64,000 bases of DNA from Ilyonectria destructans (taxonomy: Eukaryota; Ascomycota; Sordariomycetes; Hypocreales; Nectriaceae), in the NCBI GenBank assembly GCA_020740775.1, contig JAHEWK010000004.1:992001-1056000 (forward strand), given 5' to 3'. Under the pieces are notes generated by a model. It saw only the letters and a list, made by a program, of their open reading frames with translations, did no database searches and was not told the origin of the DNA. The position numbers and the translations under genes are program-made. Shown here one piece after another: positions 25,195 through 36,700 of the stretch. Each line of letters opens with the position of its first letter. Within the stretch, counting starts at the first letter, position 1.

Positions 25195-26739
25195 ATGTCG
25201 TTCAAATTCACTCAATCATCTCATTCCCTTTCCGCTACACCAGGTAGCGGTAAGCCGCCGGATTCTCTGAAATCCTCCCTTGGAACTAAGTCCCGAAAGC
25301 TCGGCGACTTTGCCAAGCTGCAGATGCTCTCTTCCATGTCATCTGGCACCCTTGAGCACGACCAGCCATCTTCAAATAACTCCCGCAGTCCTACCAAGAT
25401 GTCCCCTCGTACACCTCGCAACCGCGAGCAGGGAAGTCTCCCTAGCTCAGAGACGCCAGTCTCGCTCGGAAACTTCTCCAAGATCTTTGATCAATTTTCC
25501 GTCTCTGGTCCAGCCAACTCCTCGTCACTTGCTTCCCGAGATCCTGCGGACAAGGCTATACCCATCAAAATCCTGAAGCGATCTTCGTCACCACCACTGG
25601 CCCAGGCCACTCACCCTAACAACGCTTCTTCCAAAAATGTATCTCCAAAAAAGACTACTCCCAAAAAGGCTTCTCCGAAGAAGGAATCTCCGAAGAAGAC
25701 TTCTTCAGGCTATAGCTCCACTTCCAGCTCTGGCTCCGGTACACTCTCCGGCTCTGACTCGGAGTTGGAGCACATCCACCCATTCTCAACCCCCGCTTCG
25801 ACGCCTCCAAGTTCGGCCGAGAGAGACCCATCTCCTTTGGCCAAGTTCACTAGGGAGAGGTCCCGTTCTCCAAAGTCCAAGAAAGACACCGCAGTTGCTA
25901 CAAAACTCTCGAAAATCGCCCAGCCAAAGTTGCAAGGCCAAATCCAACAAGTCCTCACTTATCAACACCACAAATACGGTCCTGTCACTCCCGTGTATGA
26001 CACCGTGCTCAGCAGGGAAGCCAAGCACGAGTCCCTGGCGAACAAGCTCGTAAATGAGCGCGTTCAAGATAGGATACTAGGTTTCGAGAAGCCCGATGTC
26101 GAGTCAAACGGAATCCATGTCTTTATTGACATGTCCAACATCTCCATCAGCTTCCTGAAAGCCGTTCGAGCCAGATACTCACTTCCTGATGCCGTGCGCT
26201 TTACGCCGCTTCCTTCGTTGAACTTGTCTTTCCTCCACGAACTGCTCGTCCGCGGCCGTGGCACCAAGGTGCTTAACGCCGGCTGTTCCGTCCGCCCGAA
26301 CCGCGCTGAGCCGGCCTACATCCAAGACCTTCGCGATCTCGGGTATCGGGTTGATCTCCGACAGCGCAGGGTCGACTCGCAGGGGGGCCAGGCGCCCGAT
26401 GAAACGCGTGGCGCTTCAGGTAACCCCCGCTACGTCGAGGACATGGTCGACGAAACGCTCCAAATCCGCATTGGTGAGTCTGTCATGAAGTACTTTGACA
26501 AGCCTGGTACGCTTATCTTGGCCACTGGGGATGCCCGGCCGGCCAAGTTCTCGGACGGCTTCTTCACCTATGCGGAGCGTGCCCTGAAAATGGGCTGGAA
26601 CGTCGAAGTCGTGTCCTGGAAGGCAAGTCTCTCTGGAGCGTGGACCAACCCCGCATGGGCTAAGCCCTGGGGCGATCGGTTCCGTGTTATTGAGCTCGAT
26701 GGCTACCTGGATGATCTCCTTGCCTGCTACGCCTTGTAA
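25195..26739 (+). CDS. NYN-domain (PIN-like) putative ribonuclease, role unknown
   Basis: Single exon, 514 aa. The first 260 residues are Ser/Pro/Lys-rich and disordered, with a run of K-T/A/E-S/T-P-K repeats (SPKKTTPKKASPKK) that could be phosphorylation sites or bind nucleic acid. The second half fits a NYN/PIN-like nuclease fold: HVFIDMSNISISF carries the first conserved Asp, LNAGCSVRPN follows the second strand, then VEDMVDETLQIRI and the acidic TLILATGDARPAKF near the end. The C-terminal WNVEVVSWK and FRVIELDGYLDD complete the alternating helix-strand pattern. An in-frame ATG six codons upstream (25177) is possible; I prefer 25195 because ACAATGTC is the better start context. Family members often act in RNA turnover; no substrate can be named here. 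Confidence 0.8.
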   Translation: MSFKFTQSSHSLSATPGSGKPPDSLKSSLGTKSRKLGDFAKLQMLSSMSSGTLEHDQPSSNNSRSPTKMSPRTPRNREQGSLPSSETPVSLGNFSKIFDQFSVSGPANSSSLASRDPADKAIPIKILKRSSSPPLAQATHPNNASSKNVSPKKTTPKKASPKKESPKKTSSGYSSTSSSGSGTLSGSDSELEHIHPFSTPASTPPSSAERDPSPLAKFTRERSRSPKSKKDTAVATKLSKIAQPKLQGQIQQVLTYQHHKYGPVTPVYDTVLSREAKHESLANKLVNERVQDRILGFEKPDVESNGIHVFIDMSNISISFLKAVRARYSLPDAVRFTPLPSLNLSFLHELLVRGRGTKVLNAGCSVRPNRAEPAYIQDLRDLGYRVDLRQRRVDSQGGQAPDETRGASGNPRYVEDMVDETLQIRIGESVMKYFDKPGTLILATGDARPAKFSDGFFTYAERALKMGWNVEVVSWKASLSGAWTNPAWAKPWGDRFRVIELDGYLDDLLACYAL

Positions 26740-28026
26740 GAAGACTCTTGTTGAATAAACAAGAGCACCAACACCAGGCTGTCTATTCTACAACCAACGC
26801 GCGTTTCTCCTCTTGGCGAGGATAACCCTTTTTACACCCCTCTACTTCTGTCACTGCGTTGGCGAGAAGTCCGGTCTGTGTTGGATGTTTCTACGACACC
26901 CATCCCTTGAACCGGTTTTTGTTATCCTGATCACCTGATCAATGAGCTCCCGCATAGGACTCTATGATGGCTCACCTTGGAACACTGTCCTAGGTTTTTA
27001 TCATGTTTATTTCCGCCACTTTCGGCACCGTTCTTTGCAAGCCTGCAATCCTGTTTTTAGCACGAAGCTTGGTGCGTTGATACATTAGTGTTGGGGAATC
27101 TGTCAAATACTCTGTTCGCCTCTGTGAGGTTGGTGTCGCTTAGGACATGGGAATCCTTTAGTAGGAGAAGAGAGGGTAGCTCGGGGGGCATCGCTGTACA
27201 TGGAAGGTATCGTGTCAATGGATTGGGATTGGCTGGGGCGTTTTAGATATATTCTATGCAGGGTCATGATGGCCGGTTGGGGGGGTTTTGGGATATAACA
27301 GAGAATTAATGGCTATAACCTATATGAGAGGTCTGAAAACCGACGCAACGTGATGTATGTGTGATGTCTCTGGGACTTGCACGTGTACCTATGATGTCCA
27401 TGTGAGTGAGTAAACGTCTATCAGCTCCCCGCCATGCTGTCAATACATGCTCACTTCGTCACTCACTCAGTCACTCCATCCCCGAGCGAGCCACTTGAGC
27501 TCGGCGTTGAATAGCGTATTGCTATTCGCACACAGGTACAAGTTCCTTCACCTAGGGCCATGATTGAATCCGTCCAGCGTACTTATTTAGCAGCTACCTA
27601 ATAGTGCTCCTATTTATTCTCAAGACAACTAATCTGCCTCGGGTGGTTCTTATAGTGTATTTCTTTGGGTGATGTCTTCGTTTTTTCTCTGCTTTTAGCA
27701 AGTTGAGGCATAGTGCCCACTTAGATCGACCAACAGTTGTCATCTTGCACTCCTCCATGCTTACCAGAGCTCCAGGCTCCATTCTGTCCCCATTTTAATC
27801 CGTCGTTTTATCTTTCTTAATCCTTGGTTGGCAAAAACCTGACATAGACATGCGGCGTAGACAGTCCTGCCCTATGACCAGTCCCAACTTGTTTATTTGA
27901 GAATGCTAACCAAAGATATAAGATTCAAAAGACAAAGAAAAAGAAAAAATCAAGGCGACACAACAGAAGAGAGATAATGGTCTGTGTCTGTCACAATTCT
28001 ATACAGCCGCGTTCTCGTCTTCCATA
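26740..28026. other. Intergenic between convergent NYN and GH17 genes; nothing recognised
   Basis: 1.29 kb between two stop codons. Composition is ordinary to mildly AT-rich, with no open frame carrying a known domain. It should hold both 3' UTRs and polyadenylation signals. No repeat array or structured RNA was seen. Confidence 0.5.
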
Positions 28027-29233
28027 TCAAGACGAGGAGGTGGCGCCATCGATGCCCCAAAAGGGCTCGGCGTTAAAGGTAGCAATCTCCTCCACCTTCC
28101 AGGGGGTGTTGAAAGCGGAGAAGAGGACAACTTCGTCGAGGTTATGGGCAAAGGCCTTCCGGATAGAGGCAATGGCGGCCTTTTGCTCGCTAGCACTAGG
28201 GACAGCCAGGCCGTTGGTCAAGCCCTGGCAGGGCCAGCCGGACTCGGTGACCATGAACTTCTTCTGTCCCGAGATGGCACCCTTGACATCGGTGACAGTT
28301 TTGGTCAACCACGTGCCAGCCTGGTCGGCGACAACAGTTGCGTCGAAGAAAGCGTGGGCGTTAAAGGCGCAGTAATCCGACGCCTCGCACAGCTCCGGGT
28401 GAGCGATGACGGCAACGAAGGTATCGACGGTAACGACGGGGCCATGATAGCCGGCAGCGCGTAGCAGGCTACGGGCCTGCTTGATAGCCGCAACAACCGT
28501 CTCGGGGCTGGCCTCTCCGGTGTTGACACGCTCGTTGCCTACACTGACGGTGTGGACCAGATTCCATTTGCCGTCGATACCGTCGATAATCTTTTGAGCT
28601 TCATCGGCCACGGAGTTGACGTCCCAGATACCGAGGAAGAGTTTAACGTTCATGCCCTCGATGGCCTTGCGGGAGAGGGCAACCTGGTCGCAGTCGGTGC
28701 CGTAGATGCGAATGATCGAGTAGCTACCATTCAACTTGGCAAAGTCGTCGTGGATCTGGGACTCGTCCTTGCAGCCACCGGTGGCAGTGTAAGGGGCGTA
28801 TGCAATGCCGGGAAGTATGGTCGTGCCGTTGGACGCGGAGTCCAGGTGGGCGTTGGGATCGACACCGACGGTGGCCTCGGTCACGTAGTGGGTGACAGTT
28901 GAGACGGTATACAAAGTCGTGGTGAAAGTCCTAGGAACCATGGTCAGCACATCAAGACTTCTCCTGATTTCGGAGGACGGCATACTCCTCACGCTCTTCC
29001 ATTCTCGGAGCTGGAGAAGCACTGTTAGTCTTCATGTACTCTTGCCAGTCGGTACAGCCTCCAACTCACCTCTGGGAATAGCAGCACGCTCTTCCATTGC
29101 CTGGGCTAGAGCAGAACCATTGTTAGTCTTTTGTACTCTTGCCAATCGTTACAGCCTCCAGCTCACCTCTAGGAACAGCAGCAGCGAGGCTAGCCATGCC
29201 CAGGGCCGAAATGAGAATCTTTCCAAGCGTCAT
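28027..29233 (-). CDS. Secreted GH17 beta-1,3-glucanase / glucan-modifying enzyme (Scw4/Scw10-like)
   Basis: Cell-wall glycoside hydrolase of family 17, acting on 1,3-beta-glucan. Four exons: 29233-29167, 29105-29070, 29010-28986 and 28930-28027, giving 343 aa. Exon 1 encodes a signal peptide (MTLGKILISALGMASLAAAV). A short propeptide-like stretch with Pro-Arg and EER motifs follows, encoded by mini-exons of 36 and 25 nt. The barrel contains LPGIAYAPYT, IIRIYGTDCDQ, the proton donor E176 in VSVGNERVN and the nucleophile E272 in VTESGWP. There is no C-terminal GPI-type hydrophobic tail, so the product should be soluble or wall-bound. The first two introns and their exon edges are direct duplicates of one another. 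Exons 2 and 3 are inferred from splice signals and frame; the catalytic exon is certain. Confidence 0.9.
28990..29181 (-). repeat. Head-to-tail duplication of an intron plus flanking exon edges in the GH17 gene
   Basis: Read on the minus strand, 29181-29085 (97 bp) and 29084-28990 (95 bp) align over their whole length at roughly 80% identity. Each unit has CTGCT(G/A)TTCC(T/C)AGAG, a complete intron starting GTGAG(C/T)TGGAGGCTGTA, the branch region AGACTAACA, the acceptor, and GAATGGAAGAGCGTG or its CAATGG form. The unit therefore carries its own donor and acceptor, and the second intron of the gene is a copy of the first. Confidence 0.9.
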
Positions 29234-30976
29234 GTTTGCGAAAGCGTATCGTTGTTTAGTTGAGATACAAAATTCGAGTGTGAATTATGTTGGCGTTTTT
29301 CAGGGGAAATATGTGGTGTGATTCAGTGAAGCAGATGGGGTATAGGCAGTGATGTAAAGTTCTTGGTAAGAATGAATGGATGAGGGTGCAAAAAGAGAAG
29401 ACCCAGGGGCAATGCCCGTATCGAAAGGAGTGGCGATGGGTAACGAGTGAAAAGAGAAGCAATCTAGGAGCTGTAGGATGGTTAGTAATGGTGAAGAACG
29501 AGGAGAGGGAAAGAAGACGAAGGGGAGAGGATGGCTGGCACACGGGTATAAGGGCAGAAGGGCAGAAAGGCATCGGAGCATAAAGGCCTACGGAGGGCGT
29601 CGGGTGAGGCAACCAAATACCTCGAAGCTCCTCCTCTGTCTTGCCCAGACCTTTTCAGTTCCATCTCTAATTGCGTCGTTGGACCCAGCGTTCTCAGCCT
29701 CGCTCTCTTAGGGGGGGAAGGAACGACCCAGGGGGGGCAGTTGCTTTGGCTTGATTGACCAGATGGACCTTCCGCAAACAAAGTTACGGGGATCCCGCCC
29801 GCAACCCGTAGTAGGGATGGGGAAGGAATGAGAGTCCCTGCAGGTTGGAATGGGCGCATGGCGTTTGTGGTTGGCCGCAACCGCAGCTTCTTGCTGAGCA
29901 TCTAAACAAGCCTCGCTGCCGAGGAATGCGGCGCAACTATGGGTGAAAGCCGTCTTTGACGCGGCCAACAAGGACAAGTATAAACACAACCACAGACGCA
30001 ACCACAACCACAGACACAACCACAACAACAACCACAGACACAACCACAACAACAACAACTACAAAGACGATCCTCATCTTTGTGCCGTCTCGCATTGTCG
30101 TCATCCTCCAATCTGTTCCTAAGCCTTGGACCTATCTCTCATTCTTGCCCTGCTTCGGACTGAGACCATGACGCCTTGGCAAGGGAGACAACATGTCAGG
30201 ACCCATTTTCCGCGTCCGTATTCTGAACAAAGGCGCACGCCACGATGGAGATTGGCTTTTTGGGGATCCTCGAGCCCCCGATTCCCAATCCCCAATCCCC
30301 AAGTAGCTCAAGAGCGGCGCTCTGTATCGTGTTCTAGACGACTCCCAGTGAACGAACGCCCAGATCTGATCCATCCTGACTCGACGACATTGAAGCTTAA
30401 TTTCATCCGCCGTCTCCGAAAGCGTGTAGACCAAGCTATCATCGAGACCAAATATTATCAGTGGTGAATCCGAATCCCCGGCCCCGAACCCTTTAATTAG
30501 CGGCATGTCTCAGAGTCTCTTGTCCGCGAACCCATCCTCTCTATCCAATGGGCAAGTCATCGGCGATACTTGCGCTTATTATTAATCATTATTAGCTTCC
30601 TACGGAGGTGAGTATCCTCCAATTATACACAGAGTGTCCATTGCCAATCCCCTTCTACATATATACAGCCGGCCGTCGCATTTCCGTTTCTGTCAGTGGT
30701 GACGCGGCCAGGAGTTTGATTGACGACGGGCACAAGGATAGATGAACGACGTGTCCGTCCGGCCTGGCCTGGCCTGGTCTGGTCCTCTTCAAGAAAGCCA
30801 TTCCACGCGGACATGAGTGTGGTTGATTGCACACACAAAGACCCATCAATCACGCGTCTGTTCCAGTCCTCCCTGGGAGAGCCAGTCCTCCATCCACGTG
30901 CTGCAGTTTCCCACCCAAATGCCGGTTTCCCTCTCTAGACAGTCTTCCTTTCCCACGATACAGATCATGGGCACTT
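29234..30976. promoter_or_regulatory. GH17 upstream region and Lcb1 3' flank, with a CAACCACA-type repeat
   Basis: 1.74 kb with no supported gene. A low-complexity A/C tract runs from about 29982 to 30064, including two perfect adjacent 24-bp copies at 30008-30031 and 30032-30055 (CCACAGACACAACCACAACA...). The first 350 bp beside the GH17 start are CT-rich on the minus strand, consistent with its leader. A GGCCTGGCCTGGCCTGGTCT mini-repeat lies near 30761. Confidence 0.55.
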
Positions 30977-32702
30977 CTACATCGCCTTGTTGCTCGTCTT
31001 GCGAGTCATGACCTTGGTGATAGCGTGGCGGATAATCACACCGGCCTTCTCAATGTCCTTCTTGGAAAGGGCCGAGGTGAGGCAAATTCTGAGCGACGGT
31101 TGAGCGGACCACGAACCGTCCCTAGGCTTGATGACATGCACATAGGGTCGCGTCTTGGTGCGAGTGATCATGACACCGTTCGCGAGGGCCTAGAAATAAA
31201 AAGGTCAGTTACCACGTCTCCCGCTGAGGAGTCAATCCTAGTATTCAATCAACGTACCTCTTCAACACAGTCAAGCAGGATGCGCTCCTGATCTTCCAGT
31301 TCCAGCTTGCGTGCCTTGACCACGTCAGGCTTAAGTGCCAGCACCATGATGGGGTTATCGGACGAGCTGGTGCACACCACCCAGTCGCTGCGGGGATCCA
31401 GCTGAGCCCTCATGGCCTTGATGTTCTCGCGGCACTGTGTCAGGATATCGGGGTTAGACTGGAGCAGGTTGAGCGCCTCACTGGCAGTGACAGCCAACAT
31501 GGCAGGTAGGGCGGCGGAGAAGGTGTATGAAGATGAAGTAATGCGCTGATGCTCGACAACGTCCTTGGGTCCGGCGCAGAAGCCACCACCGGCGCAGAGG
31601 GCACCAGAGAGTGAGCCGATAATCATGTCCACAGCCTGAGGGTCAACGTTCTGTGCCTCGGTGATGCCACGGCCAGTGCGGCCGAGGACGCCAAATGACC
31701 AAGTCTCGTCGAGGATAACACGGAACTTGTACTTCTCCTTAAGCTCAACCAGACGGGGCAAATCAATCTCATCACCCGTGAGCTCAAACAGGCCCTCGGT
31801 GACGACGAAGCGGCGGGTCAGCTTCTTGGCCTTGGCCTGCTCCTTGACAACAGCCTGCATGACACGCTCGAGGTCGTCCATGTCGTTATGGTTGTACCAG
31901 CGGATGTTGCTACGGGAGACCTCGAGACCCTTGCGGATGGGGTAGTTGACCTCGCGGTCGGCAATGATGACGTCTCCGCGCTTGCAGAAGGAGGGAATGA
32001 CACTGGAGATGGTGGAGAAGGACTGGGCGTAGACGATGCAGCCCTCGGTGCCCAGGTAGGCGGCGATGTCGGCCTCAGTCTTCATGTGGACGTCCTGGGT
32101 GCCGTAGAAGTTGGGCGGGCCGCAGGGGCCGACGCCGTAGGTGCGCAGGACCTGAATAGCCTTTTCCTTGATCTGCTCGTTGCCGTTGAAGTTGTAGAAG
32201 TTGTATGAGGCGAGGTTGGTGACGGTCCGGCCGTTGGAGAGTTTCGACTTGGGTCCAGTCGGTCTATCATGACGAGAATGTTAGCCACTGCACAGCAGAC
32301 AAACGTATTGAAAGAGAGGAAGACAGCACGCAATGGCGCAATCTCAGAACCCTAGGAAGAGAAAACTCACCCAACCACGACAGGGAGACGCTCGCTCTCG
32401 GCAACCTCAAACGGTGTCTGTTCAGCGACCAGGGACTCGGGCGTCCACTCGTCAATCAACTCATCAATCTCATCCTCGCGCAACTTGACGTAGTTACGCT
32501 TGTGGGTCGAGTACGAGGGCGACATCAGGTAGCGGATGAAGAACAGCACCAGAACCAGCTCGATGGCGGATCGCACGGGGTCGTTCTGGTAGCTGGACTG
32601 GATGTAGCGGCCCAGCACGGCCGAGCCGGGCATCTTCTGGAACGCCACATGCGCCTGGTCAAGGACCTCGCTCAGGCGAGCTTGAAGGGCGTCGAGTTCC
32701 AT
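30977..32702 (-). CDS. LCB1: Serine palmitoyltransferase subunit 1
   Basis: Subunit of the ER enzyme that condenses serine and palmitoyl-CoA, the first step of sphingolipid synthesis. Three exons, 32702-32371, 32263-31258 and 31189-30977, give 516 aa. A membrane helix lies at about residues 45-60 (SAIELVLVLFFIRYL), as in other Lcb1 proteins. The aminotransferase-fold domain follows with YGVGPCGPPNFYGT (the conserved Cys near the shared active site), ILDETWSFGVLGRTGRG and a Gly-rich loop LSGALCAGGGF where Lcb2 has the PLP lysine. Absence of that lysine is the normal Lcb1 state: the subunit is non-catalytic but needed for activity. The partner Lcb2 is not in the window. It stands beside the cell-wall genes without evident operon-like linkage. 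Confidence 0.95.
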
Positions 32703-33768
32703 GGTTATCGTGGGATTCCAAGACGGCTCGCGATGTCGTGGTTGTTGGCGTCAGATCAGACTCCTCTTGCGGACTGGTCGGCAGCCCTGACAAAGACAGT
32801 GATGGATACGCTGCCGTCGTCGTCTTGTTCGTATCTCGTGTTTGCGATCCCGAATATCTCGCTGTTATCGTTGTTGTTGGCGTCGTCAAACAAGAACTAG
32901 AAAAGGGAGTGTGGTGGTGATGGCAGTTCGTTTGCTGACGGGTTCAAGTGCAAAGGGGGCTCCCACCACGCACGCGCGCTGGTGCACTTTGGCAGATTAA
33001 TTGATTGGCAATCCTGATAGGTTGGGATCCGCAGGCGGCCATTTACGGAATCTGGGCCAGCACCAGCGACCACTCCACTAAAATCCGCCGTGTTAAGCGT
33101 CCACAACAGGGAGCCTGGTACCTATCGGATGCCTCGGGATTATCCTTACTTTGTGCCATCACAATCCCACCGCCATTCTCCTCACAAGAGTTTCTCAGGT
33201 CAGCGGTTCAAAGGCAATCAGCAAAATAATTTCCCTATCCGTCTAATAAAATAAACAAGTACTATGTTTCTCATTGTACACATTAAAATGGGTTGCAAAC
33301 GCTGATGGGGCGCCTTTCCTTGTCTCCTAGCGTGCGTGTTACGTTCCCGTTCTTTGCTGTCCCTTTCCAGGGCCAACTCAGCCAGTGTCTCAACTTTGCC
33401 ATCTCTCTAACCCTCCGCTTCATGGATTTCCTGTATTTATCAAGTCCCAGCTCTCAATCTCTTTGTTCCTTACCAACAACCAAACAATCAAAAAAGTCAA
33501 ACCCTTTTGGTGTGTGCGTGCATGAGTAGTCTCCGGCATGGTTATGGAACGACCGGAAAAGAAGCTGTGGCACAAGATGACGGCAAGTCGACTTGGCTCA
33601 AAACCATCTTCATCCGTCCCAGCAATCGAGCCAGTCAATCAACCAACCGGGCTCCCAATCACACGCACACCCAAGAAACACCGTAACAATAACAACAGTA
33701 AACAAGACAATATCTCTTGCCTTGCAGGCCACTTGCATTGGGCCTGCTTATCTATGTTACATCTTGCT
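32703..33768. promoter_or_regulatory. Lcb1 promoter region and Fks1 3' flank; no gene seen
   Basis: 1.07 kb between the Lcb1 start and the Fks1 stop. Repeated GTTGTTGG/GTCGTCG trinucleotides at about 32730-32890 flank the Lcb1 start. From 33230 the DNA is AT-richer, consistent with the Fks1 3' UTR. No open frame has recognisable content. Confidence 0.5.
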
Positions 33769-36700
33769 TTAAAACAACTTAATCTTGGCCGTCGAGCCGG
33801 ATGAACCAGACGTTGTGGTCGTCTTGAGGCCAGCGCCAGTGTAGCCGACCATTCCGGTACCTGTTTGCGACGAAGCATTGGTATTGTCATGGTCAAGACT
33901 GGTAGGCTGCATCAGACGGAAGCCCGCAATGTCCGACAACGACGACGTCAGCGAATCGGGAATCATCTTGCCGGCGACCGCGGGACCAACGATGAGAGCA
34001 ACGAAGAGAACAAGCAGCACAAAGTACAGAATAGCATATCGAATAACGCGTCTGCGTCGAAGCTTCGACTGCTTCATCGAGTAAATAGGCGGGCGGATTT
34101 GTCGGCTGTTATCGTGGTCAGTTACATCATTGACTGAATGTACATCATGTTACATACCTGGGTCGAAGCCAGAAGAGCATCATCGAGTGCAGCATGTCAA
34201 CCTGAGGAATCAGAATGATGGGCATCATCATGAACAGCAGCCAGTGTCCCAAGACAAAGTCAGCCGAGAACATGGACAACTCAGTGATCTTGCAGAGGAA
34301 TTCTCGAGCAGGCTGCGAGACGGTGTGCCATCCCATAGAGTACCACTTTCCGGTCCAGAAAGCAATGTTGGACGTGTCTGACTTGAACTCTCGAGTAAGG
34401 GCCAGGGTCACAATCAGCTTGATCAAAAATCGCTGCAAGGAGGCTGCGGCAATCATGCCCGCCAAGGTTCGCGTAAAGTTGAAGCCTTCAAGCAGGAACA
34501 TGGCCTCGAAGGAGATGAGGAGGAAGATGACTGCAAACGCGTGGGCAATGGCAGCTAGGACGCTACCAAACTTCTTGCAGCACATGCTGAGCAGAGGTCC
34601 CATGCAGCAGGCCATGCCAAACATAGCTGCCAGCACTCCTGCGTTGACGCCAATTGGTGCAAAAGCGATGACGAGGAGGCGGATCAGCGAATCCGTGGGC
34701 TTGACGGTGGCGTCTGGGTTATTTTCCTTATTCACACCAGTCTGTGCATTGATGAAGAGGTAAGGAATGACCGTGACGGCAGCGAGCAGGAGAGGTGCCA
34801 GAATCTCGCCAAAGAAGATGTTGGCAATGGCGGCACGGGAGACGTCACCCGAGAGCTTGCTGGAAGGGTCACCCAGAGCCTTGCGCTTGAAACCGGTAAT
34901 TCTGGTTCGAGAAAGACGGCAGTACGCGATCCACGACGAGGAGTGACTTCTCGAGTTACCACGGGAGAGCCAGCGGAGGTAGTCGCGGTAGTCGATGAAG
35001 AAATCGTTCCACGCAAACATGTGAGGATTGTAGATGAACGGTGAGATAGTCAACGCAAGCAGCGTGATCCAGAAATAGGTCAAAGCGGCCTGCCAGACGG
35101 TAAGGGTTGCGAAGAGTAGCATCATGAGAAGTCGAGCACCAAAGTAGATAGCTGGGCCCGCAAATCGTGAGTACAGTACACCGAACGGAATGCGAGCTGT
35201 GGCAAATCCACGACCAGTACCGATGTATCGGGCACCACCAAACGAAAGATCCTGTTGCACAGCATTCGCATAGATCTGACAGACGAAAACTTCGAAGAAG
35301 AGGGAGAGTGAGCCAAACTGCTTGCCGAGACGGAGGGCAGCACGCCAGACACCACGCTCCATTAGTTCCTGCGCGACCAGGGGAATGAAGGACAAGAACA
35401 TGACGAAGAAGATAGACAGAATGCAACGATAAACCCAATCCATCAAGGCGGGAGTATTGGCGCAACCAGTGGGGAACAGAGGGTCCGTAATAGGAACGTT
35501 TCGGTTGTAATCGCAGGCAATTGTCTCGTGGCGCAAGGCTCCCAGGTTCATCAGCGTAATCATGAACATCTGGACAGACAACATAATGAACATGTTGTTC
35601 AAATGGAAACCGGGATGGGCGTAATAGAAGGACAGGAAACGATCCAATGGAAGTTGAGTGCCGAGGTAGTAGTACTCGCGAGACAGCATCTGCTCACCCA
35701 TACCAGTACCAATCTTGGTAGTGAAGTTGAGAATGGAGCCAAAACCAAGATCACGACCCTTGCCGCACTGAAAGTACTCGCAGTGCTTGATGCGACCACC
35801 ACGGAGAAGGGCGTTCATACCAGCGAAAATATCTTCGTTGAGATGCAGACCCTTTTGAGCCTTGGAAACACCACCACGCGTGTTCATGAAAATACCGTTG
35901 AGGAAATCAGGATGTCCGTAATGGAGCTTACCACCGATCTGCGCCAGGGTACGAGCGAAGAGGGTACCGAACGTCTGTTCCTTTCCGGCAGCAATGTCAC
36001 CAAGGATACCAATGTTCTCGGAGAAAATGTACTCGCGAGCACCCAGAATGGCAACGGGGTTGGTTGCCTCGGTTTTAACGCCAGGAGTGTAGGGAGAAAC
36101 GTTGTCGTTCTTCATCTCCTCAAATTCAGCGAGAACACTGCGGATCTTGAGACATTCCTCGAGATAGTTGTCCTGGTTGGCATCAATGAGCTGGATATAC
36201 TCGCCACGGTAGAAGATAATAGAGTGGTTCTGGTTGTCAGACTTTCCGTCACCAAGAATGGGGTTGCCAGAGAGCTGAATTCTGAACTTCGGGCGTCTCA
36301 TGCCGTTCTCCATGATTTCAGAGTGGCCGTCGATCAAGGCGGAGTACAGACGTGGCTCTTCACCCTCTGCGGCTGGGGCCTCTTCATCCAGATAGGCAAT
36401 CTGCAGGTCAGGATAGGCGCGAAGCAGGAACTCAGCGTTCTCCATCTCCTCCTTCTTGAACTTGGCGAATCGCTGCATAGAGACAACAATCTTGTACTTT
36501 CGTCGGGCCATACGCTCCAACTCGCGCTCTAGCTTGTCCGTGTTGCCACCAAACATTTGAACGACTTCAGGGTTCTCAACTCGGTATAAGAGCTTGATGG
36601 CTCTGCTGTAGTTCATGAAACCGGAGATAGTGCGGTAGAGAGTCTGGAAACGGAGAGAGGCCCAGATACGAGTTCGAAGGGTATACTCGGGAGCGGAAGA

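Noticed and set aside
28924..29010. Reading the third GH17 exon straight through without an intron
   Set aside because: The frame reaches TGA after about 20 codons. The GTATGC...CCTAG intron with a CTGAC branch site restores the frame to the catalytic domain.
35528..36532. 334-codon open frame antisense to FKS1, and others such as 37784-38557
   Set aside because: These are antisense shadows of the GT48 coding exon with no recognisable protein content.
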